64,000 nucleotides of DNA, taken from assembly GCF_001678945.1 (NCBI RefSeq), contig NZ_CP015124.1, positions 124,001 through 188,000 of the forward strand, given 5' to 3'. The notes beneath the pieces are model-generated. The model searched no databases. It was not told where the DNA came from and saw nothing but the letters and a program-made list of their open reading frames with translations. Every line of letters begins with the position of its first letter. Position 1 is the stretch's first letter. Of this stretch, positions 17,199-27,008 are shown piece by piece. The position numbers and the translations under genes were made by a program. The stretch comes from Phaeobacter gallaeciensis (GTDB taxonomy: Bacteria; Pseudomonadota; Alphaproteobacteria; Rhodobacterales; Rhodobacteraceae).

Positions 17199-17951
17199 AT
17201 GCCCAGCGATATGCCACAGCCCGCCTTTGTTCTGGTGCGCCCCCAGATGGGCGAAAACATCGGCGCTGCCGCCCGTGCGATGTGGAACTTCGGGCTGGAC
17301 CGAATGCGTATCGTCGCGCCGCGCGACGGCTGGCCGAACCCAAAATCGGTGGCCATGGCCTCGGGTGCGGGGCGGCTGCTGGACGAGGCATTGCTGGCCC
17401 CCGATGTGCCTGGTGCGCTGGAGGACTGTTCCTTTGTCTTTGCCACCACGGCGCGTCCGCGTGAGCTGACCAAACCGGTGTACAGCCCCGAAGCCGCAAT
17501 GAAGCTGGCGATTGAGAAAATCCGTGGCGGCGAGAAGGTCGCGGTGATGTTCGGCCCGGAACGCGCTGGCCTTGAGAATGACGATATCGCCCGTGCCAAT
17601 GCTATCATCACGGTGCCGGTCAATCCGGAGTTTGCCTCGCTCAATCTTGGTCAATGCGTGCTGCTGGCTGCCTATGAGTGGCGCCGTCAGGCGGCGGAGG
17701 TCGAGCATGAGGTCTTCGAGATCGGCAAATCCGACTGGGCAACCGGCGTTGAGGTTGAGGCACTGGTGACCCATTACGAAGACCGGCTTGAGGAAGCCGG
17801 CTATTTCTTCCCGCCGGAAAAGGCGCCGGGGATGAAAGTAGTCTTCCGCAACCTGTTCAGCCGCATGCGCCTGACGCGGGCCGATGTGCAGATGCTGCAT
17901 GGGGTGATGCGGCAGATGGTCCGCTGGAAGAAAATGTCGGACGATAGCTGA
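17199..17951 (+). CDS. trmJ: tRNA (cytidine/uridine-2'-O-)-methyltransferase TrmJ family
   Basis: A SpoU/TrmH-superfamily methyltransferase of about 250 residues. It has the deep-knot SAM-binding motifs: VRPQMGENIGAAARAM at the N-terminus, MFGPERAGLENDD, and VNPEFASLNLGQCVLL. The latter two are the classic motifs 2 and 3 of the TrmJ group, which 2'-O-methylates position 32 in tRNA. The start at 17199 is preferred because GGAG lies six bases before it; an ATG at 17187 overlaps that site. The gene is followed after 65 bases by ctaA on the same strand. Confidence 0.93.
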   Translation: MPSDMPQPAFVLVRPQMGENIGAAARAMWNFGLDRMRIVAPRDGWPNPKSVAMASGAGRLLDEALLAPDVPGALEDCSFVFATTARPRELTKPVYSPEAAMKLAIEKIRGGEKVAVMFGPERAGLENDDIARANAIITVPVNPEFASLNLGQCVLLAAYEWRRQAAEVEHEVFEIGKSDWATGVEVEALVTHYEDRLEEAGYFFPPEKAPGMKVVFRNLFSRMRLTRADVQMLHGVMRQMVRWKKMSDDS

Positions 17952-18016
17952 GCGTTAGCACTGGACGATCCGGACCGCCAACCCTAGCTTCACCGCGAAA
18001 CCGAAGAGGGACGAGC

Positions 18017-19165
18017 ATGAGCAGCAAGCGCAGTATCTTCCAAGAGGTCAGTGAACCCGAGGCCAAGCCGCAGACCGCCACAACCGGCATGATCGACCGG
18101 GGCCGGGGCGGCGCCCGCAAGGCGATCCGGGCCTGGCTCTTTGTGCTGTTTGCGCTGGTGGTGGCGATGATCGTGGTCGGCGGGTTGACCCGTCTGACCG
18201 ATTCCGGCCTGTCGATCACCGAATGGCGCCCCGTCACCGGGGCCATTCCGCCGATGAACGAGGTGGAATGGCAGCAGGAGTTCGACAAATACAAGCAGAT
18301 CGACCAGTGGCAGATCCATAATCAGTGGATGGAGCTTGCTGACTTCAAATCGATTTACTGGTGGGAATGGGGCCATCGCCAACTGGGCCGGGTCATCGGG
18401 CTGGTCTGGGCGGTTGGCTTTTTTGGCTTTCTGCTGGCCCGCAAGATCCCGACCGGCTGGACCGGGCGGCTGATCCTGCCGGGGGCTTTGGGCGGGGCTC
18501 AGGGTGCAATCGGCTGGTGGATGGTCTCTTCGGGCGTGACCCAGGGCGAGGGCATGACCTCGGTTGCCTCCTATCGGCTGGCGACGCACCTTGGCCTGGC
18601 CTTTGTCATCCTCGGGCTGATCGCCTGGTATGGCTTCCTTCTGGGGCGGCAGGAACGGGACCTGATGCAGGCGCGCCGGGCCAAGGAAGCAAAGATCTTC
18701 GGCCTCTCGACCGGGCTCTTGCACTTTGCGTTCCTGCAAATCCTGCTGGGCGCACTGGTGGCAGGCATTGACGCTGGGCGGTCCTATACCGATTGGCCGC
18801 TGATGGGCGGGCAGGTGATCCCGCCCAATCCGTTGATGATCGAGCCGATCTGGAAGAACTTCTTTGAAAACCCAGGCTTGGTGCAGTTTGTTCACCGGAT
18901 CTGTGGCTATCTTCTGCTTGGCTTTGGGGTGGTTGTCTGGCTGCGCGGCCGCGCCAGTGCCCATGGCGCGACCCGGTTCGCCTTCAACGCCGTCTTTGCA
19001 GGTTTGATCGTACAGATTGCCCTTGGTGTGATCACCGTTCTTTACGCTGCGCCCTGGCAGGCAGCGATCCTGCACCAGCTGATGGCTGTGGTTCTGTGGG
19101 TCCTGATCCTGCGCGCCCGCTTCCTGGCCAGCTATCCGATTGCAACTTCCATCAAGGACCATTGA
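18017..19165 (+). CDS. ctaA: heme A synthase (COX15/CtaA)
   Basis: A 382-residue integral membrane protein with eight predicted helices that oxidises the C8 methyl of heme O to make heme A for aa3-type cytochrome c oxidase. Conserved heme-ligand and substrate histidines are visible in WWEWGHRQLGR, LATHLGLAFV, VHRICGYLLL and LHQLMAVVLW. GGLTRLTDSGLSITEW near the N-terminus is the family signature. The N-terminal cytoplasmic stretch of about 35 residues is typical of alphaproteobacterial enzymes. Its presence implies an aa3 oxidase elsewhere in the genome. The next gene starts five bases beyond its stop. Confidence 0.97.
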   Translation: MSSKRSIFQEVSEPEAKPQTATTGMIDRGRGGARKAIRAWLFVLFALVVAMIVVGGLTRLTDSGLSITEWRPVTGAIPPMNEVEWQQEFDKYKQIDQWQIHNQWMELADFKSIYWWEWGHRQLGRVIGLVWAVGFFGFLLARKIPTGWTGRLILPGALGGAQGAIGWWMVSSGVTQGEGMTSVASYRLATHLGLAFVILGLIAWYGFLLGRQERDLMQARRAKEAKIFGLSTGLLHFAFLQILLGALVAGIDAGRSYTDWPLMGGQVIPPNPLMIEPIWKNFFENPGLVQFVHRICGYLLLGFGVVVWLRGRASAHGATRFAFNAVFAGLIVQIALGVITVLYAAPWQAAILHQLMAVVLWVLILRARFLASYPIATSIKDH

Positions 19166-19169
19166 GAAT

Positions 19170-20639
19170 ATGACCGCATTTGAACAGCTGATGGCCTATG
19201 AGCGTGACACGCAGGCTTTGGGGCAGATCGCTGGCCGTCTGGGCTGGGACCAGGAAACCATGATGCCGCGCGGGGCCACCGGACAGCGCGGCGCGGAGAT
19301 GGCCGCGATCGAATCCGTGTTGCACGCCCGCCGCAGCGCGCCGCAGGTGGCGGAATGGCTGGAGCAGGCCGAAGCCCCGGATGAGGTCGGCGCTGCGCAT
19401 CTGCGCGAAATCCGCCGCAGCTACGACCGTACCATCAAGGTGCCCGCGGATCTGGCCAAGAAACTGGCGCAGGTCACCTCAGAAGCGCAGGGAAAATGGG
19501 CCGAGGCCCGGGCCAATGAAGACGTGGCGGCCTTCCTGCCTGTGCTGGAGGAAGTGGTGGCGCTGAAGCGTGAGGAAGGTCAGGCACTGGCGGCGGGTGG
19601 TGATCTGTATGATGCGCTGGTTGCGGATTACGAACACGGCACAACCTCTTCTGAAATCGCAAAAATCTTTGATGCGATGCGTCCCGGTCTGGTGGATCTG
19701 CGGGCGCGGGTTCTCGACAAGCCAGCGCCGCAGGGCCTGTCGGGGCGGTTTGATGAGAAAACCCAGATGCAACTGGCCCGCACGTTGGCGCGCACCTTTG
19801 GTTATGACATGGCGCATGGGCGGGTCGACAAGGCGGTGCACCCGTTCAGCTCTGGCTCAGGGCTGGATGTGCGGATTACCACCCGGACCAGCGAAACAGA
19901 TCCGTTCAACTGCTTCTATTCGACCATTCACGAGGTTGGCCACGGTGCCTATGAGCAGAACATCAGCCGCGATTACTTGCTGACGCCGCTGGGGCGCGGG
20001 GTGTCGATGGGCGTGCACGAAAGCCAGAGCCGGATTTATGAAAACCAGATCGGCCGCAGCCGCGCCTTTACTGGATGGTTGTTCGAACAGATGCGGGACA
20101 GCTTTGGCGACATTGGCGTGTCCGATGCCGATGCCTTCTACGCGGCGGTCAACAAGGTTCATAACGGTTATATCCGGACCGAAGCAGATGAGCTGCAATA
20201 TAACCTGCACATCATGCTCCGTTTCGATCTGGAACGGGCATTGATGCAAGGCGATCTGGAGGTTGCGGACCTAGAGGCGGCCTGGAATGATCGGTTTGAG
20301 GCCGATTTTGGCTATGCCGTCGACAAGCCTTCAAACGGCTGTCTGCAGGACGTGCATTGGTCGGTTGGTCTCTTCGGGTATTTCCCGACCTATTCGCTGG
20401 GCAATGTCTACGCCGGCTGCCTGCACGAGGCGCTGCGCCGGGATGTGCCAAAGCTGGATACGGATCTGGCGCAAGGCGATACTTCGGCCGCAACCGGCTG
20501 GCTGGGCGAGAAGTTGCAGCAGCACGGTGGCTTGCGCAGCCCGCGGGATACCATCGCCCATGCGGCGGAAATGGAGCCGGACCACGCGCCGCTCATGGAC
20601 TATCTCGAACAGAAATTCGGCGCGCTCTACGATCTGTAA
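19170..20639 (+). CDS. carboxypeptidase M32 (thermostable carboxypeptidase Taq type)
   Basis: A 489-residue cytoplasmic zinc metallocarboxypeptidase. The HEXXH zinc motif is H254-E-V-G-H258 in TIHEVGHGAYEQN, and the helical family motifs HESQSRIYENQIGRS (third ligand region) and VHNGYIRTEADELQYNLHI are present. M32 enzymes remove C-terminal residues from peptides. The start at 19170 sits just after the ctaA stop; an ATG at 19140 inside ctaA is not supported by family alignment. A perfect terminator hairpin follows. Confidence 0.95.
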   Translation: MTAFEQLMAYERDTQALGQIAGRLGWDQETMMPRGATGQRGAEMAAIESVLHARRSAPQVAEWLEQAEAPDEVGAAHLREIRRSYDRTIKVPADLAKKLAQVTSEAQGKWAEARANEDVAAFLPVLEEVVALKREEGQALAAGGDLYDALVADYEHGTTSSEIAKIFDAMRPGLVDLRARVLDKPAPQGLSGRFDEKTQMQLARTLARTFGYDMAHGRVDKAVHPFSSGSGLDVRITTRTSETDPFNCFYSTIHEVGHGAYEQNISRDYLLTPLGRGVSMGVHESQSRIYENQIGRSRAFTGWLFEQMRDSFGDIGVSDADAFYAAVNKVHNGYIRTEADELQYNLHIMLRFDLERALMQGDLEVADLEAAWNDRFEADFGYAVDKPSNGCLQDVHWSVGLFGYFPTYSLGNVYAGCLHEALRRDVPKLDTDLAQGDTSAATGWLGEKLQQHGGLRSPRDTIAHAAEMEPDHAPLMDYLEQKFGALYDL

Positions 20640-20660
20640 GCCGCCTGGCGGGAACAACAG

Positions 20661-20690
20661 AAAAGGCCGGGCACTATGCCCGGCCTTTTT
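20661..20690. terminator. bidirectional Rho-independent terminator
   Basis: An 11-bp stem (AAAGGCCGGGC with GCCCGGCCTTT, short loop) lies between the convergent carboxypeptidase and DUF6614-type genes. It has T or A runs on both sides, so it can stop transcripts from either direction. Confidence 0.85.
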
Positions 20691-20708
20691 GCATAAACTA
20701 CAGCGGAA

Positions 20709-21059
20709 TCAGACCAGAGCCATGCGCTCCGCCCGTTCCGGATCCGGAAATGGCCGGTAGAGCCCAAAGTCGGAATTTGCGATCAACGCAGAGACATTCG
20801 CGTAGAGCTTTTCAATCTCTTCGTCTTTTTCACCCAACACACGAAAGGCCTGGTCCAGCTGGGTCATGTTCTCGAATTCGATCTCAAGCAGGAAATCACG
20901 GCAGGAATCGCTGGCAAGGTTCAGCTTGCGACGCAGCAGGCGCCAGCCGTTGATCACCTTGCGTTCTTGCAGGTAGGACATCCATTGATCGACGGCGCTG
21001 GAAAACGCGAGCGCTTTGGCTTCGTGATGAAGGTCGATGTAGCAGTGGTACATGTTCAT
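20709..21059 (-). CDS. DUF6614-type hypothetical protein
   Basis: A small cytoplasmic protein of about 116 residues beginning MNMYHCYIDL, with a helix-strand ferredoxin-like pattern that could be a dimeric alpha-beta barrel fold. I recognise it as similar to the DUF6614 family of Rhodobacterales, but no function is known. GGAGGAG lies seven bases before the ATG at 21059, which fixes this start over one seven codons upstream. It stands alone between a terminator and gyrA, on the same strand as gyrA and downstream of it by about 100 bases. Confidence 0.8.
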   Translation of the reverse strand: MNMYHCYIDLHHEAKALAFSSAVDQWMSYLQERKVINGWRLLRRKLNLASDSCRDFLLEIEFENMTQLDQAFRVLGEKDEEIEKLYANVSALIANSDFGLYRPFPDPERAERMALV

Positions 21060-21185
21060 CGGGTGGCTCCTCCCACGCAAATGTTTCCCATCAGCATGGC
21101 AGAAATTGTTTACCCATCGGTAAAAACGAAACGCCGCCCCGGGCCGGGACGGCGTCTTTTGTTGCTTTGGTTTGGGGAGTGGGCG

Positions 21186-23939
21186 TCAGGCTTCGCCGCC
21201 CTCAACCTCAGCCTCATCATCGTCACCGCTGTCGGCAATCCAGGCGACCGAAACCACCTCTTCACCCTTGCCAGTGTTGAAGACACGGACGCCGCCGGCC
21301 GAGCGAGACCGGAAGGAAATTCCATCCACCGGCACCCGGATCGATTGACCCTTGGAGGTTGCCAGCATGATCTGGTCTTCAACCTCGACCGGGAAGGACG
21401 CCACAAGTTCGCCGCCGCGCATCGCCTTGTCCATGGCGGTGACGCCCATACCGCCACGGCCCCGAACCGGGTAATCGTGGCTGGAGCTCAGCTTACCCTG
21501 ACCGCCCTTGGTAATGGTGAGGATCAGGTTTTCGGCCGCTGACATTTCTGCATAAAGCTCGGTCGAGAAGTTGGGATCTGCCACGCTATCCTCATCCGAG
21601 GGTTCCGCATCGTCTGCGATCCCGGCCATGGCCCGGCGCATTTTGAGATACGCCGTCCGCTGTTCGGGCGTGTATTTCGAGTGGCGGATCACCGACATCG
21701 ATACGACCTCGTCGCCTTCATTCAGCTTGATCCCGCGTACACCAACGGAATTGCGGCTGTTGAACACCCGGACCTCGGTCGAGGGGAAGCGGATCGCGCG
21801 GCCGGTGTTGGTGACCAGCATGATGTCGTCATCCTCGGAGCAGATCCGAGCATTGATCAGTTTGGTGTCCGCGTGATCGTCCTCGAACTTCATCGCAATC
21901 TTACCGTTGCGCATGACATTTGTGAAATCTGACAAACGGTTACGGCGCACAGTTCCAGCAGATGTCGCGAACATGATCTGCAGATCGTCCCATTCATCCT
22001 CGGCCCGGTCGACCGGCATGATGGCCGCGATCGACACGCCCGTGGGGATCGGCAGGATGTTGACGATCGCCTTACCTTTCGAGGTGCGTCCGCCCTGCGG
22101 CAAGCGCCAAGTCTTCAGCTTGTAGACCATGCCATCAGTGGTGAAGAACAACAGCTGTGTATGGGTATTCGCAACAAAGAGGGTGGTGACAACATCCTCT
22201 TCCTTGGTCTGCATCCCCGACAACCCCTTGCCGCCGCGTTTCTGAGCGCGGAAATCGACCAGCGGGGTGCGTTTGATGTAGCCGCCAGAGGTCACAGTGA
22301 CCACCATGTCCTCGCGCTCGATCAGGTCCTCATCGTCCATATCACCGGACCAATCAACGATTTCGGTGCGGCGCGGCACGGCGAAATTCTCGCGAACCTC
22401 GCGCAGCTCGTCAGCGATGATGCCCATGATCCGGTCGCGCGAGCCCAGAATCTCAAGGTATTCCTTGATCTTGGAGGCCAGTTCTTCCAACTCGTCGGTG
22501 ACTTCCTTGACGCCGATCTGGGTCAGGCGCTGCAGGCGCAGTTCCAGAATGGCGCGGGCCTGAGTTTCTGACAGGTTGTAGGTCCCGTCTTCGTTCGCGG
22601 TATGGGTCGGATCATCGATCAGCGCGATATATTCCAGGATCGGCTGCGCCGGCCAGCGGCGGGTCATCAGCTTTTCACGCGCTTCGGCCGCATCCGCGGA
22701 TTGGCGGATCGTCGTGACGATCTCGTCGATATTGGTAACGGCAACCGCCAGACCACAAAGGATATGGCTGCGCTCGCGTGCCTTGCGCAGCAGGTATGCG
22801 GTGCGCCGCGCGACCACATCTTCGCGGAAATCGATAAAGGAGGTCAGGAACCGGCGCAGGGTCAGCTGCTCGGGTCTGCCACCGTTCAGCGCCAGCATGT
22901 TGCAGCCGAAATGCGTCTGCATCGGCGTGAACCGATAAAGCTGGTTGAGCACCACCTCGGCAGTGGCGTCACGCTTCAGTTCGACCACCACGCGCACACC
23001 GTTGCGGTCGGATTCATCCTGAACGTGGGAAACGCCTTCGATCTTTTTGTCGCGCACCTGTTCGGCGATCTTTTCGATCATCGAGGCCTTGTTCACCTGA
23101 TAGGGAATTTCGTCCACGATGATGGCGTAGCGATCCTTGCGGATCTCCTCGACCCGGGTCTTGGCGCGGATGATGACGCTTCCGCGTCCCTCAAGATAGG
23201 CCTTGCGCGCGCCGGAGCGGCCCAGCAACACGCCGCCAGTCGGGAAGTCGGGGCCGGGCACATATTCGATCAGCTGCTCGCTGGTCAGATCCGGCTCGTC
23301 GATCAGGGCCAGGGTCGCATCAACAACTTCGCCCAGATTGTGCGGCGGGATATTGGTGGCCATGCCGACCGCGATACCGCCAGCGCCGTTGACCAGCATA
23401 TTCGGGAAACGCGCGGGCAGAACCGTCGGTTCCTGGTCCTTGCCATCGTAGTTGTCCTGGAAATCGACGGTATCCTTGTCGATATCCGCCAGCATAAAGG
23501 CCGAAGGCTTGTCCATCCGCACTTCGGTGTAACGCATCGCGGCGGGGTTATCGCCGTCCATCGAGCCAAAGTTGCCCTGACCATCCAAAAGCGGCAGCGA
23601 CATCGAGAAGTCCTGCGCCATGCGCACCAAAGCGTCATAGATCGCGCTGTCGCCGTGCGGGTGGTATTTACCCATAACGTCGCCGACCGGACGGGCCGAT
23701 TTGCGATAGGATTTATCATGGGTATTGCCGGTCTCATGCATCGCATAAAGAATCCGGCGGTGAACGGGTTTCAGCCCGTCGCGCAGGTCGGGAATGGCCC
23801 GGCTGACGATGACCGACATGGCATAGTCCAGATAGGACGTGCGCATCTCGGATTCGATTGAGACCGTCGGCCCCTCGTATACCGGCCCTTGGGGCGGTGT
23901 TTCGTCCATGTTTTCAGGAGTATCCGGCGTATCGCTCAC
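21186..23939 (-). CDS. gyrA: DNA gyrase subunit A
   Basis: The product is about 917 residues, longer than the E. coli protein. Gyrase A cuts and rejoins DNA to introduce negative supercoils with GyrB. The breakage-reunion domain includes GDSAIYD in the quinolone region (serine and aspartate at the resistance positions look wild type) and the catalytic tyrosine in [10 protein letters not shown]. The C-terminal beta-pinwheel carries the gyrase box as QKRGGKG. The start is taken as the GTG at 23939 (protein begins [12 protein letters not shown] after Met). An ATG at 23909 is the alternative, and neither has a strong ribosome site. The frame is open further upstream to 24089, but that stretch does not look like GyrA. 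Confidence 0.96.
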   Translation of the reverse strand: MSDTPDTPENMDETPPQGPVYEGPTVSIESEMRTSYLDYAMSVIVSRAIPDLRDGLKPVHRRILYAMHETGNTHDKSYRKSARPVGDVMGKYHPHGDSAIYDALVRMAQDFSMSLPLLDGQGNFGSMDGDNPAAMRYTEVRMDKPSAFMLADIDKDTVDFQDNYDGKDQEPTVLPARFPNMLVNGAGGIAVGMATNIPPHNLGEVVDATLALIDEPDLTSEQLIEYVPGPDFPTGGVLLGRSGARKAYLEGRGSVIIRAKTRVEEIRKDRYAIIVDEIPYQVNKASMIEKIAEQVRDKKIEGVSHVQDESDRNGVRVVVELKRDATAEVVLNQLYRFTPMQTHFGCNMLALNGGRPEQLTLRRFLTSFIDFREDVVARRTAYLLRKARERSHILCGLAVAVTNIDEIVTTIRQSADAAEAREKLMTRRWPAQPILEYIALIDDPTHTANEDGTYNLSETQARAILELRLQRLTQIGVKEVTDELEELASKIKEYLEILGSRDRIMGIIADELREVRENFAVPRRTEIVDWSGDMDDEDLIEREDMVVTVTSGGYIKRTPLVDFRAQKRGGKGLSGMQTKEEDVVTTLFVANTHTQLLFFTTDGMVYKLKTWRLPQGGRTSKGKAIVNILPIPTGVSIAAIMPVDRAEDEWDDLQIMFATSAGTVRRNRLSDFTNVMRNGKIAMKFEDDHADTKLINARICSEDDDIMLVTNTGRAIRFPSTEVRVFNSRNSVGVRGIKLNEGDEVVSMSVIRHSKYTPEQRTAYLKMRRAMAGIADDAEPSDEDSVADPNFSTELYAEMSAAENLILTITKGGQGKLSSSHDYPVRGRGGMGVTAMDKAMRGGELVASFPVEVEDQIMLATSKGQSIRVPVDGISFRSRSAGGVRVFNTGKGEEVVSVAWIADSGDDDEAEVEGGEA

Positions 23940-24135
23940 GTTTGCTGCCCGTTCTGTATTATGGGTCTCTATTGTGTCAGGACACCCTATCAGACACCCC
24001 ATATGGGGCGCAAGCTGGCTGATGGGCAGACCGGCACGCCGCCCGACCGCGCGCGGAGCAGGCAGCGTGGTTTCGAAACTGTTAACCAATCCGTGGCTAG
24101 GATTTCACGGGGGGCTTCGTTGCAGGAGACCACAT

Positions 24136-24405
24136 ATGGAGATCAGCGAAACGGAACTGATGCTCAAAGGCTATGGGCTGACCACGGCCGAATTCATCTA
24201 TCACATGCCGGACCATCCTCATGTTCTGAATACATTTCTGTGGCAGGAGTACGATCTGGCGCCAGACCACGACCGGATGTTTCAGTTCATCGAATTCTGG
24301 CAGCGCGAGATCGAGGGACCGCTGCATTCGGTCCGCTTTACCCACCGCAAGATGATTGGCGCCGGGGAATGGCGGCACGTGAAGGGCGAATTCAAGATCC
24401 ACTAA
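24136..24405 (+). CDS. usg: Usg family protein
   Basis: An 89-residue protein with the Usg-family sequence LMLKGYGLTTAEFIYHMPDHP near the start. In Caulobacter the gene lies upstream of trpF (usg, upstream of trp), but its biochemical role is not known. AGGAG lies seven bases before the ATG at 24136, which fixes the start against the much longer open frame. Here it is divergent from gyrA and not attached to a trp gene. It is convergent with the radical SAM gene, with 28 bases between stops. Confidence 0.9.
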   Translation: MEISETELMLKGYGLTTAEFIYHMPDHPHVLNTFLWQEYDLAPDHDRMFQFIEFWQREIEGPLHSVRFTHRKMIGAGEWRHVKGEFKIH

Positions 24406-24433
24406 ACAGCAGGTGCCGGGCCATGAATGGAGG

Positions 24434-25387
24434 TCAGGCCGAACAGCTGGCCCCGCCCAATACGCAGAATTTGGCGCAGTGGGGATGGTTTAGCGCCACA
24501 GGCTTCTCTGCCTCGGCCAAGGTTGTGCCGAGCTCAAATTCCGGCGCATAGGGGAGCAGGGTGCAGGCCAGAACCGCCGGTTTTTCGGCACCCTTGCGTT
24601 TGACCACCATACGAGAGGAGGCGCACATCACATCCTCTGGCGCCTTGTTCAGGATGCCCCAGCAAGCGGTTGTAATTTCGGGCACTTCCACCGCCTCGTC
24701 CATCTCAGGGAACAGCACCGTCTGACCGGGGTTGGCGGAATCGATATCAAACCCCTGCGCGGCAAACAGATTGGCGAAACCTTGGCGCGCTTCCGACTCG
24801 CTTTCGGCAAAGGTGATGCGGCCAGCAACCGCCATCTGGAACCCGTTGTCCCGCAGCCAGGCCATACCTTCCAGCGTTTTGGCGTAGCTGCCTTCGCCGC
24901 GCTCGGTGTCGTGAATATCTGCGGAGTGGTGGTCCAGCGAGATGCGCAGCGTCATCTTGCCCGGGTGTTTTTCATTCAGCACCAGCAGATCCTGCCGCAC
25001 GGTCTTGCGCATCATTGGCCGCATGGCGTTGGTGAGGATCAGCACTTCATACCCCCGCTCCAGCGCGGCGTCGGCCATGGCGCACATCTCCGGATTCATG
25101 AAGGGCTCGCCGCCGGTAAAGGCGATTTCACGTACCCGCCAGTTCCGCTCTTCGAGTTGATCCAGATAGTCCTCGACCTCGGCTGCGGTGAGGTAGACAA
25201 GAGCATCATTGCGGGGCGAGCTGAGGATATAGCAGTTCGCGCATTCAATATTGCAAAGCGTTCCGGTGTTGAACCACAGGGTTTCCGGGTTCGACAAGGC
25301 CACGGACGCCCGGGTGCTGCCGTCGGCTGTCACCAGGCTGTCTTGAAATTTACCTAGGTTTGCGTTGGGGTTAGGCAGATCTTTCAC
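24434..25387 (-). CDS. radical SAM protein with C-terminal cysteine cluster (SPASM/twitch-like)
   Basis: A 317-residue radical SAM enzyme. The [4Fe-4S]-binding CxxxCxxC is C45-N-I-E-C49-A-N-C52, and the SAM-contacting FTGGEPFMNPEM follows near residue 90. The C-terminal third is rich in cysteine, including C304, C308 and C315 plus three more between about 240 and 280. This suggests an auxiliary iron-sulfur cluster as in SPASM or twitch-domain enzymes that modify peptides or assist cofactor assembly. No small precursor peptide gene is obvious next to it. The substrate cannot be inferred. It is divergent from zwf, with about 145 bases between starts. Confidence 0.88.
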   Translation of the reverse strand: MKDLPNPNANLGKFQDSLVTADGSTRASVALSNPETLWFNTGTLCNIECANCYILSSPRNDALVYLTAAEVEDYLDQLEERNWRVREIAFTGGEPFMNPEMCAMADAALERGYEVLILTNAMRPMMRKTVRQDLLVLNEKHPGKMTLRISLDHHSADIHDTERGEGSYAKTLEGMAWLRDNGFQMAVAGRITFAESESEARQGFANLFAAQGFDIDSANPGQTVLFPEMDEAVEVPEITTACWGILNKAPEDVMCASSRMVVKRKGAEKPAVLACTLLPYAPEFELGTTLAEAEKPVALNHPHCAKFCVLGGASCSA

Positions 25388-25532
25388 GGGGATGTCCTCA
25401 TGGGCCGTTCCTTTCCGACAAGGCTACCCTATACTGCCCCCAAAGTGAAAGCCGCCGGAGGCCGCCTGACAGGGATGTGAAGTGATTTCGCCTCTGCCTT
25501 GGGCATCCGGTCACAGCGAAATGGAATGAACA

Positions 25533-27008
25533 ATGGCTCCACGCGTGATACCGGTCGATCCCTTCGATCTGGTGATCTTTGGCGGTACAGGTGATCTGGC
25601 GCAGCGCAAAATCCTGCCGGCGCTTTACCGGCGGTTTTGTGGTGGCCATTTCCCCGAGGAAGTCCGCATCATCGGCGCCGCCCGGGCCGATATCAGCACC
25701 GAAGACTACCGGCAGATGGTGGCGGAGGGGGTTAAGGCAACGCTGAATGAACACGGGCCGGGGGCTGCGGGAATCCCGGAGTTTCTGCGCCGTGTCACTT
25801 ATGTGTCGCTGGACGCCCGCGAGGATCGCGGTTGGGAGCCGCTGGCCGCGCAACTGGCCGAAGTTGAGCCACGGCCGATCCGAGTCTTCTACTTCTCGGT
25901 GGGGCCGGGCCTGTTCGGACCGCTGGCCGAACGTCTGCACCGGCACGGATTGTCGGATGAAGACAGCCGGATCGTGGTGGAAAAACCCTTTGGACACGAT
26001 CTGCAGTCTGCCAAGGCGCTGAACGCGACACTGGCCGCGCATTTCACCGAGAACCAGATTTACCGGATCGATCATTATCTGGGCAAGGAAACGGTGCAGA
26101 ACCTGATGGCGATCCGGTTCGGCAATATGCTGTTCGAACCCCTATGGAACAGCCAATACGTCGATCATATCCAGATCACGGTTGCGGAAACCGTCGGGGT
26201 CGCGGGGCGTGAGGAGTATTACGACCGTGCCGGCGCAATGCGCGACATGATGCAGAACCACCTGATGCAGCTTCTTTGCCTGATCGCGATGGAACCGCCG
26301 GCAAAATTTGACCCCGATGCGGTGCGCGATGAAAAGGTGAAAGTGATCCGGGCGCTGGATCCGGTGGAGCCTTACCACATCGTCCGGGGGCAGTATAACG
26401 CGGCTGCCGGGGGTAAAGGACCCGACCTAACCTACCGGGAAACCGTCGGAAACCCGCGCTCCAGCACCGAAAGCTATATCGCGCTCAAGACCCATATAAG
26501 CAATTGGCGATGGGCGGGCACACCGTTTTACCTTCGCACCGGGAAACGGCTGGTGGCACGGTCTTCGGTGATCAACGTGCTGTTCAAGGACGCGCCGCAC
26601 TCGATATTCGGCGAGGAGGCCGGCCGTCACGCCAACCATCTCAAGATCCGCTTGCAACCCAACGAAGGCATCACGCTGAGCGTGACCATCAAGGAGCCGG
26701 GTCCGGGCGGCATGCGTCTGGTTGACGTTCCGCTGGATATGAGTTTTGCAACGGCCCTCGGGGCGGATGGCAAAAATCCCCCGGACGCATACGAGCGTCT
26801 GATCACCGATATGATCCGGGGTAACCAGACGTTGTTCATGCGCGGGGACGAGGTGGCCGCCGCCTGGGCTTGGACCGATCCGATCATCGCGGGCTGGCAG
26901 GCGCGCGGGGATGTACCAAAACCCTATGATATGGGCAGCACCGGGCCCGGCGATGCGGACTTGCTGATGCGCCGTGATGGACGTGAATGGAGAGGAATAA
27001 ACCCATGA
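25533..27008 (+). CDS. zwf: glucose-6-phosphate 1-dehydrogenase
   Basis: A 491-residue NAD(P)-dependent dehydrogenase that makes 6-phosphogluconolactone, feeding the Entner-Doudoroff and pentose phosphate pathways. It carries the nucleotide motif FGGTGDLAQRKILPALYRR and the active-site signature RIDHYLGKETVQN, and VVEKPFGHD lies between them. The length is that of the bacterial family. Its TGA overlaps the ATG of pgl by two bases (ATGA), so the two steps of the oxidative branch are co-translated. Phosphoglucose isomerase is not in this cluster. Confidence 0.98.
   Translation: MAPRVIPVDPFDLVIFGGTGDLAQRKILPALYRRFCGGHFPEEVRIIGAARADISTEDYRQMVAEGVKATLNEHGPGAAGIPEFLRRVTYVSLDAREDRGWEPLAAQLAEVEPRPIRVFYFSVGPGLFGPLAERLHRHGLSDEDSRIVVEKPFGHDLQSAKALNATLAAHFTENQIYRIDHYLGKETVQNLMAIRFGNMLFEPLWNSQYVDHIQITVAETVGVAGREEYYDRAGAMRDMMQNHLMQLLCLIAMEPPAKFDPDAVRDEKVKVIRALDPVEPYHIVRGQYNAAAGGKGPDLTYRETVGNPRSSTESYIALKTHISNWRWAGTPFYLRTGKRLVARSSVINVLFKDAPHSIFGEEAGRHANHLKIRLQPNEGITLSVTIKEPGPGGMRLVDVPLDMSFATALGADGKNPPDAYERLITDMIRGNQTLFMRGDEVAAAWAWTDPIIAGWQARGDVPKPYDMGSTGPGDADLLMRRDGREWRGINP

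Noticed and set aside
21571-23861. Long open frames on the plus strand opposite gyrA, up to 419 codons
   Set aside because: They are antisense to conserved gyrase sequence and show histidine/arginine-rich, low-complexity translations typical of GC-rich shadow frames.
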